Positions 56,121-64,000 of a stretch of 64,000 nt of DNA are shown here, in pieces. This stretch comes from Hylemonella sp. GTDB lineage: Bacteria > Pseudomonadota > Gammaproteobacteria > Burkholderiales > Burkholderiaceae_C. Both the position numbers and the translations under genes were made by a program. The stretch lies in the NCBI GenBank assembly GCA_030695415.1, contig JAUYQZ010000023.1, positions 1 to 64,000 of the forward strand, read 5' to 3'. The notes under the pieces were generated by a model. It was not told where the DNA came from. It did not search any database and saw only the letters and a program-made list of their open reading frames with translations. The first letter of the stretch is position 1. The number at the start of each line of letters is the position of its first letter.

Positions 56121-56849
56121 ATGCGATTGCGACTGCTCCTCCGCCGCCTGACAGTCAGCGCCCCGCGCATGTCCGTGCGCAGTGCTCTGCCCTGGCCCTT
56201 TCGCTGGGTCGGTGCCGCGGTGGTGCTTGGCTTTTGCGCGGCCATCGGCCTCTGGGCTTTCGAGTTTGGCAAGGAGATTGCCGGTATCGACGACGGGCGT
56301 ATCGAGTACCTCGCGCGGCTGGAGCGCGACGTGGCCGACCTTCAGCGCAGCCTGGATGGCACGAAGGAGGAGCGCGACAAGGCGCTGGCCCTGGCCAATA
56401 CCTCGACCACGCTGATGACGGCGGAGAAGTCGGCCCAGGAGCGACTCTCCGCACTGAACAAGCAACTCGAAGTCGATAACCAACGCCTGCGCGACGATCT
56501 CGGCTTCTTCGAGAAGCTCATTCCCACCGTGGGCACGGAAGCCCTCGCCATCCGCGGGCTGCAGGCCGAGGTGCAGGATGGGCGCCAGGTCAAGTGGCAG
56601 GTGCTGGTGATCCAGCCCCTGAAGAACGCCCCGGAATTCTCGGGCCGGCTGGAGATCAGTTTCTCCGGCCTTCAGGCCGGCCGGCCTTGGGCCGCAACCT
56701 TGCCCGGGGGGCCGCAAACGATTAAGCTGCGCCAGTATGCGCGCGCGGAGGGGGTGTTTGACCTGCCGCCCCAGACCCTGCTCAAGGTGGTCAGCGTCAA
56801 AGTCATGGACGGCACCATGGTCAAGGCCGTGCAGTCGATCAAGTTGTAA
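56121..56849 (+). CDS. DUF6776-like membrane-anchored coiled-coil protein
   Basis: The 242-residue protein has one N-terminal TM helix (WVGAAVVLGFCAAIGLWAF, about residues 29-47), a coiled coil (about 60-120, LERDVADLQRSLDGTKEE) and a C-terminal beta-rich domain (WQVLVIQPLKNAPEFSGRLE). I recall it as the DUF6776 type found next to bactofilin and erpA in Burkholderiales; function unknown. It is 24 nt upstream of the bactofilin gene and may act with it at the cell envelope. Confidence 0.75.
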   Translation: MRLRLLLRRLTVSAPRMSVRSALPWPFRWVGAAVVLGFCAAIGLWAFEFGKEIAGIDDGRIEYLARLERDVADLQRSLDGTKEERDKALALANTSTTLMTAEKSAQERLSALNKQLEVDNQRLRDDLGFFEKLIPTVGTEALAIRGLQAEVQDGRQVKWQVLVIQPLKNAPEFSGRLEISFSGLQAGRPWAATLPGGPQTIKLRQYARAEGVFDLPPQTLLKVVSVKVMDGTMVKAVQSIKL

Positions 56850-56873
56850 ACAAGGTCTGATGGGGAAAACCAG

Positions 56874-57269
56874 ATGTTCAGCAAGAAAAAGCAGCCCGCC
56901 ATTCGCAGCCTGATCGCTGATGGCAACCACATCGAAGGGCATGTTCATTTCACCGACGGCCTGCGAGTCGATGGCTCGGTGGTGGGTGACGTGCGGTCCG
57001 GTGAGGACAAGAACAGCATCCTGGTGATTTCCGAAACCGCCTCGGTCACGGGCGAGGTGCACGCCGACCACGTCATCATCAATGGCTCGGTCAAGGGGCC
57101 GGTGTATGCCCGTCGCATGCTGGAACTGCAGCCCAAGGCGCGGATCGAGGGCGATGTCTATTACACGGCCCTGGAAATGCACCAGGGCGCCATCATCGCC
57201 GGCCTGCTGCGCCCGACGCCGGCCATGATGGAGGAAAAGCCCACACTGAAGCTGGCGGCAAATAACTGA
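56874..57269 (+). CDS. Bactofilin family cytoskeletal protein
   Basis: The 131-residue protein has the bactofilin beta-helix: GNHIEGHVHFTDGLRVDGSV, GEVHADHVIINGSVKGPVYA and YYTALEMHQGAIIAG. Bactofilins polymerise without nucleotides and help localise cell-wall enzymes, often an M23 peptidase. An M23 peptidase gene lies 1.5 kb downstream in this same block. GGGGAAAA lies before the ATG. Confidence 0.92.
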   Translation: MFSKKKQPAIRSLIADGNHIEGHVHFTDGLRVDGSVVGDVRSGEDKNSILVISETASVTGEVHADHVIINGSVKGPVYARRMLELQPKARIEGDVYYTALEMHQGAIIAGLLRPTPAMMEEKPTLKLAANN

Positions 57270-57331
57270 GGCCTGAATTCCCGAGCAGACTGGTGTACTA
57301 TTAACCTAGCTTGTTTTTCTTGGAGTCTTCC

Positions 57332-57697
57332 ATGAGCGCCGTTGCCGAATCCATCCAGACCGAGATGCCCTCCCCCATCCTCTTCACCGACAGCGCTGCG
57401 GCCAAGGTGGCCGACCTGATTGCTGAGGAAGGTAACCCCGACCTCAAGCTGCGCGTCTTCGTGCAAGGCGGCGGTTGTTCGGGCTTCCAGTATGGCTTCA
57501 CCTTCGACGAAGTGGCCAACGAGGACGACACCACCATGACCAAGAATGGCGTGTCCCTGCTGATCGATGCCATGAGCTACCAGTACCTGCTGGGGGCCGA
57601 GATCGACTACAAGGAAGACCTGCAAGGCGCCCAGTTCGTGATCAAGAACCCCAATGCCAGCAGCAGCTGTGGCTGCGGCTCGTCCTTCTCTGTCTAA
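57332..57697 (+). CDS. erpA: Iron-sulfur cluster insertion protein ErpA
   Basis: This A-type carrier of 121 residues delivers Fe-S clusters to target enzymes. The three cluster cysteines are in [11 protein letters not shown] and [11 protein letters not shown] chose ATG 57332 ([13 protein letters not shown]) with TTGGAG 8 nt upstream. Its stop overlaps the convergent anmK stop by 4 nt. Confidence 0.95.
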   Translation: MSAVAESIQTEMPSPILFTDSAAAKVADLIAEEGNPDLKLRVFVQGGGCSGFQYGFTFDEVANEDDTTMTKNGVSLLIDAMSYQYLLGAEIDYKEDLQGAQFVIKNPNASSSCGCGSSFSV

Positions 57698-58818
57698 GCG
57701 CGGTCCCCGGCTCCGGCCGGGTAGATCGCACCCAGCACACGGGCGCCTCGGGCGCCCGTGACGCTTTGCAGGCTGCCGGTTTCGCGGTGCAGCGACTTGC
57801 GCGCCAGCCATGCAAAGGCGGCTGCTTCCACCTGCAGCGGCGGCAGGCCCTGTTGCTCTGACGAGGTCACCTCCAACGCTGGCAGATAGGCCTGCAGGCG
57901 ATGCATCAGGTACAGGTTGAGGGCGCCCCCACCGCAGACGATCAGGCGATGGCTTCCCGCCGCATGGCGCAGCACATCGGCGGCACACACGCGGGCGGTC
58001 AACTCGGTGAGCGTGGCCTGCACATCCTCGGCAGGCAGGGCTTCGAAGCTCACCAGCCGCTGTTCCAGCCAGGCGGGGTTGAACAGGTCGCGCCCACTGC
58101 TTTTGGGCGCGGGCAGGGCGAAATACGGCTCCTGCAGCAGCTGCTGGAGTAGTCCGGGGTGAGAGCGCCCGCTGGCCGCCCAGCTGCCCTCGTCGTCATA
58201 CGGCCGACCGGTATGCCGCCGGCACCACGCGTCCATCAGCGCGTTGCCTGGCCCGCAGTCCCAGCCCAGCACCGCGTTGTCGCGAAGCACCGAGAGATTG
58301 GAAATGCCGCCGATATTGAGCACCGCTACGGTCTGGCCTGCTTGGCCGAACAGGGCCTGATGGAAAGCCGGCACCAGTGGGGCCCCTTGGCCGCCGGCGG
58401 CCAGGTCGCGGCTGCGGAAATCGGCCACGACTGTGATGCCGCTGAGCTCCGCCAGCAGGGCCGGGTTATTGAGTTGGAGGGTGTAGCCGGTGCCGTCGAA
58501 GGCGCCGGGGCGATGCCGAACGGTCTGGCCATGGGCGCCGATAGCCGAAATGGCGCTGGCTGGCAGATTGGCGCCGCGCAGCAGCTCATCCACGACCTGG
58601 GCGTACAGGCGGCTGAGCGCATTGGCGGCCAGGGCGGCGCGGTGCAGTTCGTTATCGCCCGGACTGTTCAATGCCAGCAGTTCGGCGGCCAGGTCCGCCG
58701 GGAAGGGGCAATAGGCGTGCTGCAGGACGCGAGTTTGGGCCGCCTCGCAAAGGGCCAGCACACCATCCACACCGTCCAGCGAGGTGCCGGACATCAGGCC
58801 GATATAGCGCTCGGACAT
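57694..58818 (-). CDS. anmK: Anhydro-N-acetylmuramic acid kinase
   Basis: AnmK phosphorylates and opens 1,6-anhydroMurNAc during murein recycling. The ATP motif [16 protein letters not shown] at the N-terminus and [11 protein letters not shown] and [12 protein letters not shown] in the middle are typical. Length is 374 residues. It lies 7 nt downstream of the M23 peptidase gene on the same strand, so the two cell-wall genes are likely co-transcribed. Confidence 0.95.
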   Translation of the reverse strand: MSERYIGLMSGTSLDGVDGVLALCEAAQTRVLQHAYCPFPADLAAELLALNSPGDNELHRAALAANALSRLYAQVVDELLRGANLPASAISAIGAHGQTVRHRPGAFDGTGYTLQLNNPALLAELSGITVVADFRSRDLAAGGQGAPLVPAFHQALFGQAGQTVAVLNIGGISNLSVLRDNAVLGWDCGPGNALMDAWCRRHTGRPYDDEGSWAASGRSHPGLLQQLLQEPYFALPAPKSSGRDLFNPAWLEQRLVSFEALPAEDVQATLTELTARVCAADVLRHAAGSHRLIVCGGGALNLYLMHRLQAYLPALEVTSSEQQGLPPLQVEAAAFAWLARKSLHRETGSLQSVTGARGARVLGAIYPAGAGDRA

Positions 58819-58825
58819 GCCGGGT

Positions 58826-60277
58826 TCAGCGCACCGCCAGCAACTGTGCGGCCGCCAGCTGCTGGCGTGTCACGGCGGCCAGACGGTTGAAGACCGGGCG
58901 GGCGGCGGGCGAAACGGGAATGGATTCGCTGTTGCGTGCAATCGCCAGAGGGTTCTGGTGTTTGCCGTTGATGCGGAATTCGTAGTGCAGATGAGGGCCG
59001 GTGGCCCAACCGGTGGCACCGACCGCACCGATGTTCTGGCCCTGTTCGACGCGCTGGCCGCTGCGCACGGCAATGCGACTCAGGTGAGCGTAGACCGTGA
59101 CATGGTTGTTGCGGTGGCGGACAAAGACCACATTGCCGAAGCCGCCCTGGACACCGGAAAACTCGACCACACCGTCGCCCACGCTGCGCACCGGGGTGCC
59201 GGTGGGGGCGGCGTAATCAACGCCCAGGTGGGCGGTCCACTTGTTAAGGATGGGATGGAAGCGCATCTTGAAGCCGCTCGTTACCCGTGAGAACGCCAGT
59301 GGCGAGGCCAGATAGGCGCGCTTGAGGCTCTGGCCCTCCAACGAGTAGTAGCCGCTGCGTCCCTGGGTTCGCGTGGGACGGCCTTCCTCGACGGGTTGGG
59401 GGTTGGCTGCCGTGGGTTCCTGGAACCACATGGCTTGGTAGGCCTTGCCACCGTTGACGAATTCGGCACTGAGGACGCGCCCGGCGCGCAGGGGCTCGCC
59501 GTCGCCTTCGAGCACCTCATAGACGACCGAGTAACGGTCACCCTTGCGCAATTCCCGATGGAAGTCGATGTCCCCGGAGAAGATCTCGGCGATCTGGATC
59601 GCCACGGCGTCGGGGATGCCCGCCTCGTCGGCTGAGCCGAACAGCGAGCTGTCGATGGTGGCACTGGCGATGCGGATGGAGGCGGTGAGTGGCGCGGTCT
59701 CCAGCCGGGATCTGAACGTGTTGCCCGATTTCTCGATCACCAGCCGCTTGAAGCTGCCGTCGTCATCCGGGCTCCAGCGCGCGATCAGCTTGAGCAGGGT
59801 GTTGCGCTCGCTGGCCTCGGCGCTCAGGTGGCGCCCGGTGCGTCCGAGCAGGTGGCGATGGGCCAGGGCGTCGCGGCGCAGGAAGTCCGCCGCAGGCGGA
59901 TCGTCCATGCCAAGGCGGCGCAACAGGGTGTCGGCGGTATCGTTGGCGCGCGAGGTATCCGAGCGGTAAAGGCTGTAGCGGTGAAGATCGAGGGCCGAGG
60001 CCTGTTCCTCCAGCGGCAGGGGCGCGACGGCTTCACTGACTTCGCGCACGGGCAACTTCGCGACATCAGGCGCCAGAGTCACGACGGCGGCCGCCAGAGC
60101 GTAGGCGCCGCCGCCGAGCAAGGCCAGGGAAACCAGGGCTGTCGTCAACCCGCGCCGGCGCTGATCAAGCACCTGGCGCATGGCGGCCAGGGTGTCGGTG
60201 AGGGCGGTGAGCAGTGTGGTCTTCAAGGGGGCGGACCCAAGGTTAGCAAGCCGGGCCGGCTGGCCTTTCGGCGCCAC
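58826..60277 (-). CDS. M23-family murein endopeptidase-like protein
   Basis: The product has up to 483 residues: a short N-terminal TM anchor (GLTTALVSLALLGGGAYAL), an OapA/LysM-like middle region and a C-terminal LytM domain with HLGVDYAAPTGTP and GPHLHYEFR holding the zinc ligands. It should cleave peptide cross-links in the periplasm (MepM-like). The GTG start at 60277 lacks a good ribosome site; an internal ATG at residue 33 is possible. It is divergent from tyrS with about 70 bp between, where no gene is seen. Confidence 0.9.
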   Translation of the reverse strand: MAPKGQPARLANLGSAPLKTTLLTALTDTLAAMRQVLDQRRRGLTTALVSLALLGGGAYALAAAVVTLAPDVAKLPVREVSEAVAPLPLEEQASALDLHRYSLYRSDTSRANDTADTLLRRLGMDDPPAADFLRRDALAHRHLLGRTGRHLSAEASERNTLLKLIARWSPDDDGSFKRLVIEKSGNTFRSRLETAPLTASIRIASATIDSSLFGSADEAGIPDAVAIQIAEIFSGDIDFHRELRKGDRYSVVYEVLEGDGEPLRAGRVLSAEFVNGGKAYQAMWFQEPTAANPQPVEEGRPTRTQGRSGYYSLEGQSLKRAYLASPLAFSRVTSGFKMRFHPILNKWTAHLGVDYAAPTGTPVRSVGDGVVEFSGVQGGFGNVVFVRHRNNHVTVYAHLSRIAVRSGQRVEQGQNIGAVGATGWATGPHLHYEFRINGKHQNPLAIARNSESIPVSPAARPVFNRLAAVTRQQLAAAQLLAVR

Positions 60278-60346
60278 TTAAAATCGTGGCCTCAGGGGTA
60301 GCCCCCAGTATATCGGCCCACCTCCGGGCCACAGCGAAAAATCTTT

Positions 60347-61597
60347 ATGAATCAAGCGTCTGTGTCGACTTTTCCCCTCACCGACCGGGTCCGCGAGGCA
60401 CTCGCCGTGACCCGGCGCGGCTGCGAAGAGTTGATCCCCGAAGCCGACTGGGTGCAGAAGCTGGCCCGCTCCGAGGCCACGGGCACGCCGCTGCGCATCA
60501 AACTGGGCCTGGACCCGACCGCGCCTGACATCCACATCGGCCACACGGTGGTGCTCAACAAGATGCGCCAGCTGCAGGACCTGGGGCATCAGGTGATCTT
60601 CCTGATTGGCGATTTCACCAGCCTGATCGGCGACCCCTCGGGCCGCAACAGCACGCGCCCGCCGCTCACGCCCGAGCAGATCAAGGCCAACGCCGAGACC
60701 TACTACCGGCAGGCCAGCCTGGTGCTGGACCCGGCGAAAACCGAGATCCGCTACAACAGCGAATGGAGCCTGCCCCTGGGCTCCATGGGCATGATCCAGC
60801 TGGCGGCCAGGTACACGGTGGCGCGCATGATGGAGCGCAACGATTTCCACGATCGTTTCAAGGCCGGCACGCCGATCTCGGTGCACGAGTTCCTTTACCC
60901 GCTGATGCAGGGTTACGACTCGGTGGCACTCAAGAGCGACCTGGAACTCGGCGGCACCGACCAGAAATTCAACCTGCTGATGGGCCGGCACCTTCAGGCC
61001 GAATACGGCCAGGAGCCGCAGTGCATCCTGACCATGCCGCTTCTTGAAGGCCTGGACGGCGTGGACAAGATGTCCAAGTCCAAGAACAACTACATCGGCA
61101 TCACCGAGGAGGCCAACAGCATGTTTGCCAAGGTGCTCTCGATCAGCGACGAGCTGATGTGGCGCTGGTACACCTTGCTGAGCTTCCGTTCCATGGCCGA
61201 GATCGAAAAGCTCAAGCTGGACGTGGCGCAGGGCCGCAATCCCAAGGATGCCAAGGTGCAGCTGGCCAAGGAGATCACGGCGCGCTTCCATTCAGCCGCC
61301 GCCGCCGATGCGGCCGAGCAGGATTTCATCAACCGCAGCAAGGGGGGCATCCCCGACGACGTCGAGGAACAGACCCTCACGCTGGAGGGCGGGCCGGTCG
61401 GCATGGCTGCGCTGCTCAAGCAGGCCGGCCTGGTGGCCTCGTCCGGCGAGGGCAACCGTCTGATCGAGGGCGGCGGTGTGCGCGTCGACGCCACAGTGGT
61501 CAGTGACAAGGGCCTGAAGCTTGGTGTTGGCACCTATGTCCTGCAGGTGGGCAAGCGCAAGTTCAAGAAAGTGACTCTGGTGTCGTCCGCGACCTGA
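60347..61597 (+). CDS. tyrS: Tyrosine--tRNA ligase
   Basis: This class I synthetase charges tRNA-Tyr. The HIGH motif appears as [11 protein letters not shown] and the second signature as [10 protein letters not shown]-terminal S4 domain ends the protein ([15 protein letters not shown]). Length is 416 residues; the TyrZ/long-type domain layout is common in betaproteobacteria. The ATG gives [15 protein letters not shown]. Confidence 0.97.
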   Translation: MNQASVSTFPLTDRVREALAVTRRGCEELIPEADWVQKLARSEATGTPLRIKLGLDPTAPDIHIGHTVVLNKMRQLQDLGHQVIFLIGDFTSLIGDPSGRNSTRPPLTPEQIKANAETYYRQASLVLDPAKTEIRYNSEWSLPLGSMGMIQLAARYTVARMMERNDFHDRFKAGTPISVHEFLYPLMQGYDSVALKSDLELGGTDQKFNLLMGRHLQAEYGQEPQCILTMPLLEGLDGVDKMSKSKNNYIGITEEANSMFAKVLSISDELMWRWYTLLSFRSMAEIEKLKLDVAQGRNPKDAKVQLAKEITARFHSAAAADAAEQDFINRSKGGIPDDVEEQTLTLEGGPVGMAALLKQAGLVASSGEGNRLIEGGGVRVDATVVSDKGLKLGVGTYVLQVGKRKFKKVTLVSSAT

Positions 61598-61598
61598 C

Positions 61599-61645
61599 TT
61601 GCCGACTCGCTGCTGGTGTGCTGCAATGCGCTTGCAGGTCGGCAA
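61599..61645 (+). terminator. Stem-loop after tyrS
   Basis: Outer arms TTGCCGAC/GTCGGCAA (61599-61606/61638-61645) and inner arms CTGCAA/TTGCAG (61621-61626/61632-61637) form a two-part stem directly after the tyrS stop. No T-run follows, so factor-independent termination is doubtful. Confidence 0.45.
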
Positions 61646-61728
61646 ACCGCCCCGGGTGCAAATAGGGTGCCGGGTATGCTGACGAAGGTGAAATAATTGC
61701 CAGATCATTTAAAGCAAGGTTGGGCGGC

Positions 61729-62211
61729 ATGGAATCGCAAGCGATATACCGAAAATCCGAGAAGGGGGCAGAAGCCATTGCCACCCGCGGCCATGGCGTG
61801 GGCGGCAAGCAGCGCATGCTGCTCATCCTCGTCGATGGCAAGAAAAACGTGGAAGAGTTGACCCGCCTGGCGGCCGGCATGGGCGAATCAGCCCAGTTGC
61901 TGCAGCAGCTGGCAGCAGGGGGCTTCATCGAAGCTGTACCCGGGGGCGGCGGCGCCGGCCCGACAGCCAACCAGGCCGTGCCAGCTGGGGGGGCGGGCCT
62001 GAGCAAGCTCAAGCCGCTGGCGACGCGCTTTCTGATCGAACTGATGGGTCCTCAGGCCGATGACCTGTGCCTCAGGATCGAGGCAGCCAAGGATATGCCC
62101 GAGTTCGTCGAGGCCGTGAGGCGTGCCTATTCCGTGGTGCGCGATGCCAAGGGCCAGGCCGCGGCCGACCGCTTCGGTGCAGACATCGAAGCACAGATGC
62201 CGGGGGCCTGA
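61729..62211 (+). CDS. Hypothetical protein, paralogue of the 34629 product
   Basis: Function not recognised. The 160-residue protein repeats the layout of the 34629 product: N-terminal domain YRKSEKGAEAIATRG, then QRMLLILVDGKKNVEELTRL and AAGGFIEAVP, a Gly/Ala linker (about residues 67-85), and a C-terminal helical domain LATRFLIELMGPQADDLCLR. A TTG 9 nt upstream could also start. No signal or TM. It stands alone between tyrS and the convergent M61 gene. Confidence 0.75.
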   Translation: MESQAIYRKSEKGAEAIATRGHGVGGKQRMLLILVDGKKNVEELTRLAAGMGESAQLLQQLAAGGFIEAVPGGGGAGPTANQAVPAGGAGLSKLKPLATRFLIELMGPQADDLCLRIEAAKDMPEFVEAVRRAYSVVRDAKGQAAADRFGADIEAQMPGA

Positions 62212-62226
62212 GCGCTGAACACGTCC

Positions 62227-64000
62227 TCAGGCGCCTAGCCAGTCCGCCAACTGTTCCTTGGCGCGCACCGACAGACGCCATGTGCTGACGCTGGGTGGCA
62301 GCTGGAGCGGCAATGTCAGCAGTTGCTTGTCGCGTGCCACCAGCGCCCGAACCCTGACTTCTCCGCCGGCATAGAGCAGCAGGTCGTCGAGCTTGTTAAG
62401 CCGCCACCCGCTGTGCGTCTTGCCGCCCCCCAACTCCACCCCCAGCCATTCGTCACCGGCCGCAAGGCCGGCGCGCTCGCCGGCGCCACCACGCAGCACG
62501 GTCTTGATGTGGATCGAGCCACCCGTCTCACCGACCCGAAGGCCCAGACGCTGCGCCAACTGGGCTGGCTCTTCGTGGATGCCGACGCCATGGCGTTCGA
62601 GCAGTTCACGCAGGGGCAACTCGGCCGTGCTGTGTACCCAGCGATTGAGCTCGCGTGCCCAGGAGCGACCACTCAGTTCCTGCAGAACGGCCAGCAGATC
62701 GCTCTCGGCCATGGGGCCGGCCTTGCAGCGCACCCAGAGCGCGCGCATGACGTCGTCCAGGCTGTGTGGGCACTCGGCGCGCAGTGTCAGGTCCAGGCAC
62801 AGGGCGACCAGCGCGCCCTTGCCGTAGTAGCTCACCGTGGCATTGGGTGTGTTTTCGTCGACCCGGTAGTACTTGACCCAGGCGTCCAAGCTGGCCTGGG
62901 CCACCGATTGCACGAGGCGGCCCGGCGTCTGCTGCAGCTGGTTGACGCTTTTGTTGAGCAAGCGCAGGTAGCCGGCGTCGTCCAGCAGACCGGCACGGCG
63001 TAGCAGCAGGTCGTCGAAATAGCTGGTGAAACCTTCGAAGAACCAGAGCAGGTCGGTGTAGTTCTCTCGTGAATAGTCATAGCGCGCGAACGCGGCCGGG
63101 CGCAGGCGCTTGACGTTCCAGCTGTGGAAATATTCGTGGCTGATCAGGCCCAGCAACGTGGTGTAGCCCTCGCCCACCTTGGCCTCGGTGCGCGGCAGGT
63201 CGCGGCGTGCGCAGATCAGGGCGGTGGAGTTGTGGTGCTCCAGGCCGCCGTAACCGTCGTCCGTGGCATTGAGCATGAAGACGTAGCGGGCAAACGGCGG
63301 CTTGCCGCTGCGGCCCGTGGACTTCCCCCCGGCGTGCCAGAAGCGGATCGCGGTCTCGCAGATGCGCTGGGCGTCGGCCAGCAGCCGGGTTCCGTCAAAG
63401 CTGGGTGGGGCGCCGGCGATCACGAAACGGTGCGGCACGCCCGCGGCCTTGAAGTCGCCACGCCAGAAGGCGCCAAGCTCGAAGGGGCAGTCGACCAGTT
63501 CGTCGTAGTGGCTTGCACGGTAGCGGCCGAAGCCGCGGCGGTCGACCTTGAGCGCGCTCAGGCCGGTGGCGACTTGCCAAGCAGCGGGGCTGTCGCCGGG
63601 CAGCAGCGTGAGTTCGTGCGGGGCCTCCGACTGGCCTTCCACGCGCAGGCACAGGCTGGTGCCGTTGAAGAAGCCGCGCGTGGCGTCGAGCCAGGCCGTA
63701 CGCACCGAGTTGTCGAAGGCATAGACCTCATAGCTCAGCTCGAGCGCCTGCTGTGGATCGCAGGCGATCTGCCAACTGCATTTGTCCAACTGCTGCGGCG
63801 TGATCTGCCGCCGGCCTTGGCGGGCCCGGAGCATTTGCAGGTTCTTTGAGAATTCGCGGACCAGATAGCTACCGGGAATCCAGACCGGCAGCGTCACGCG
63901 CTGATCGGCTTGAGGCCGCGGGATGCTCAGGGTGATCCGGTAGAGATGGGCGTGCAGATCGGCCGGTTCGACCTGGTAGAGCAGGGGGGCAGTGTTGCTG
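62227..64000 (-). CDS. M61-family peptidase with PDZ domain (5' end outside window)
   Basis: This glycyl-aminopeptidase-type metallopeptidase has the zinc motif SHEYFHSWNVKRLRP (HEYFH encoded at 63124-63138) and the downstream Glu in FFEGFTSYFDD. A PDZ domain follows in the C-terminal part (GAGERAGLAAGDEWLGVEL). The frame stays open to the window edge, reading NTAPLLYQVEPADLHAHLYR and on into VTLPVWIPGSYLV, so the true N-terminus lies beyond; a GTG at 63897 is only internal. Visible part is about 590 residues. Confidence 0.92.
   Translation of the reverse strand, partial: SNTAPLLYQVEPADLHAHLYRITLSIPRPQADQRVTLPVWIPGSYLVREFSKNLQMLRARQGRRQITPQQLDKCSWQIACDPQQALELSYEVYAFDNSVRTAWLDATRGFFNGTSLCLRVEGQSEAPHELTLLPGDSPAAWQVATGLSALKVDRRGFGRYRASHYDELVDCPFELGAFWRGDFKAAGVPHRFVIAGAPPSFDGTRLLADAQRICETAIRFWHAGGKSTGRSGKPPFARYVFMLNATDDGYGGLEHHNSTALICARRDLPRTEAKVGEGYTTLLGLISHEYFHSWNVKRLRPAAFARYDYSRENYTDLLWFFEGFTSYFDDLLLRRAGLLDDAGYLRLLNKSVNQLQQTPGRLVQSVAQASLDAWVKYYRVDENTPNATVSYYGKGALVALCLDLTLRAECPHSLDDVMRALWVRCKAGPMAESDLLAVLQELSGRSWARELNRWVHSTAELPLRELLERHGVGIHEEPAQLAQRLGLRVGETGGSIHIKTVLRGGAGERAGLAAGDEWLGVELGGGKTHSGWRLNKLDDLLLYAGGEVRVRALVARDKQLLTLPLQLPPSVSTWRLSVRAKEQLADWLGA

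Overview
The window is a GC-rich (roughly two thirds G+C), densely coded bacterial chromosome segment. Gene content, gene order and protein wording point to a betaproteobacterium of the order Burkholderiales, most likely family Comamonadaceae. Pointers are the glyQ-glyS-gmhB-plsC block, the erpA/anmK/M23/tyrS block, an SAH riboswitch before ahcY, a tandem-fused double UvrA and a Comamonadaceae-type dispersed repeat. The family is inferred from recognition only; no database was searched. No rRNA gene, tRNA gene, CRISPR array or phage was seen.

Layout. 1-6.8 kb: glycyl-tRNA synthetase subunits, heptose phosphatase, acyltransferase, a YgjP-like metalloprotein and a DUF4010 membrane protein. 6.8-31.5 kb: leucine/isovalerate catabolism under a LiuR-type MerR regulator. 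Three near-identical 22-bp palindromes (9033, 16425, 22251) lie before the divergent MBL-hydrolase/liuR pair, before a second acyl-CoA dehydrogenase, and before liuB. This region holds ivd, liuB and liuD (methylcrotonyl-CoA carboxylase), the HMG-CoA lyase gene and a thiolase. It also carries carbonic anhydrase (bicarbonate supply) and bioA-bioF-bioD (biotin supply, placed between the two carboxylase subunit genes). A dedicated methylglutaconyl-CoA hydratase is not present here. 31.5-35.4 kb: DUF1289 protein, a DsbA-like isomerase, an MHS-type MFS transporter with a large extra loop, a 56-residue membrane peptide and a pseudogene remnant of a branched-chain amino acid binding protein. 35.5-41.4 kb: double UvrA. 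41.4-46.5 kb: HAD phosphatase, hydrolase, release factor 3, a secreted protein and nitronate monooxygenase. 46.5-49.7 kb: SAH riboswitch with ahcY-tlyA-metF. 49.7-55 kb: EamA transporter, rlmJ and two tandem Ser/Thr kinase paralogues. 55-64 kb: rplM-rpsI, a DUF6776-like protein, bactofilin, erpA, anmK, M23 peptidase, tyrS, an orphan protein and an M61 peptidase running off the right edge.

The most unusual spot is 22.25-22.56 kb. A 269-bp structured element with 27-bp imperfect terminal inverted repeats sits between a LiuR box and the liuB start codon and ends 3 bp before the ATG. Removing it would restore a box-to-ATG spacing like that of the acyl-CoA dehydrogenase gene at 16464. Other standouts are a duplicated 35-bp liuD 5' end overlapping the bioD stop, a dispersed repeat translated in frame inside uvrA, and twin kinases with a DLG motif and a conserved four-cysteine tail.
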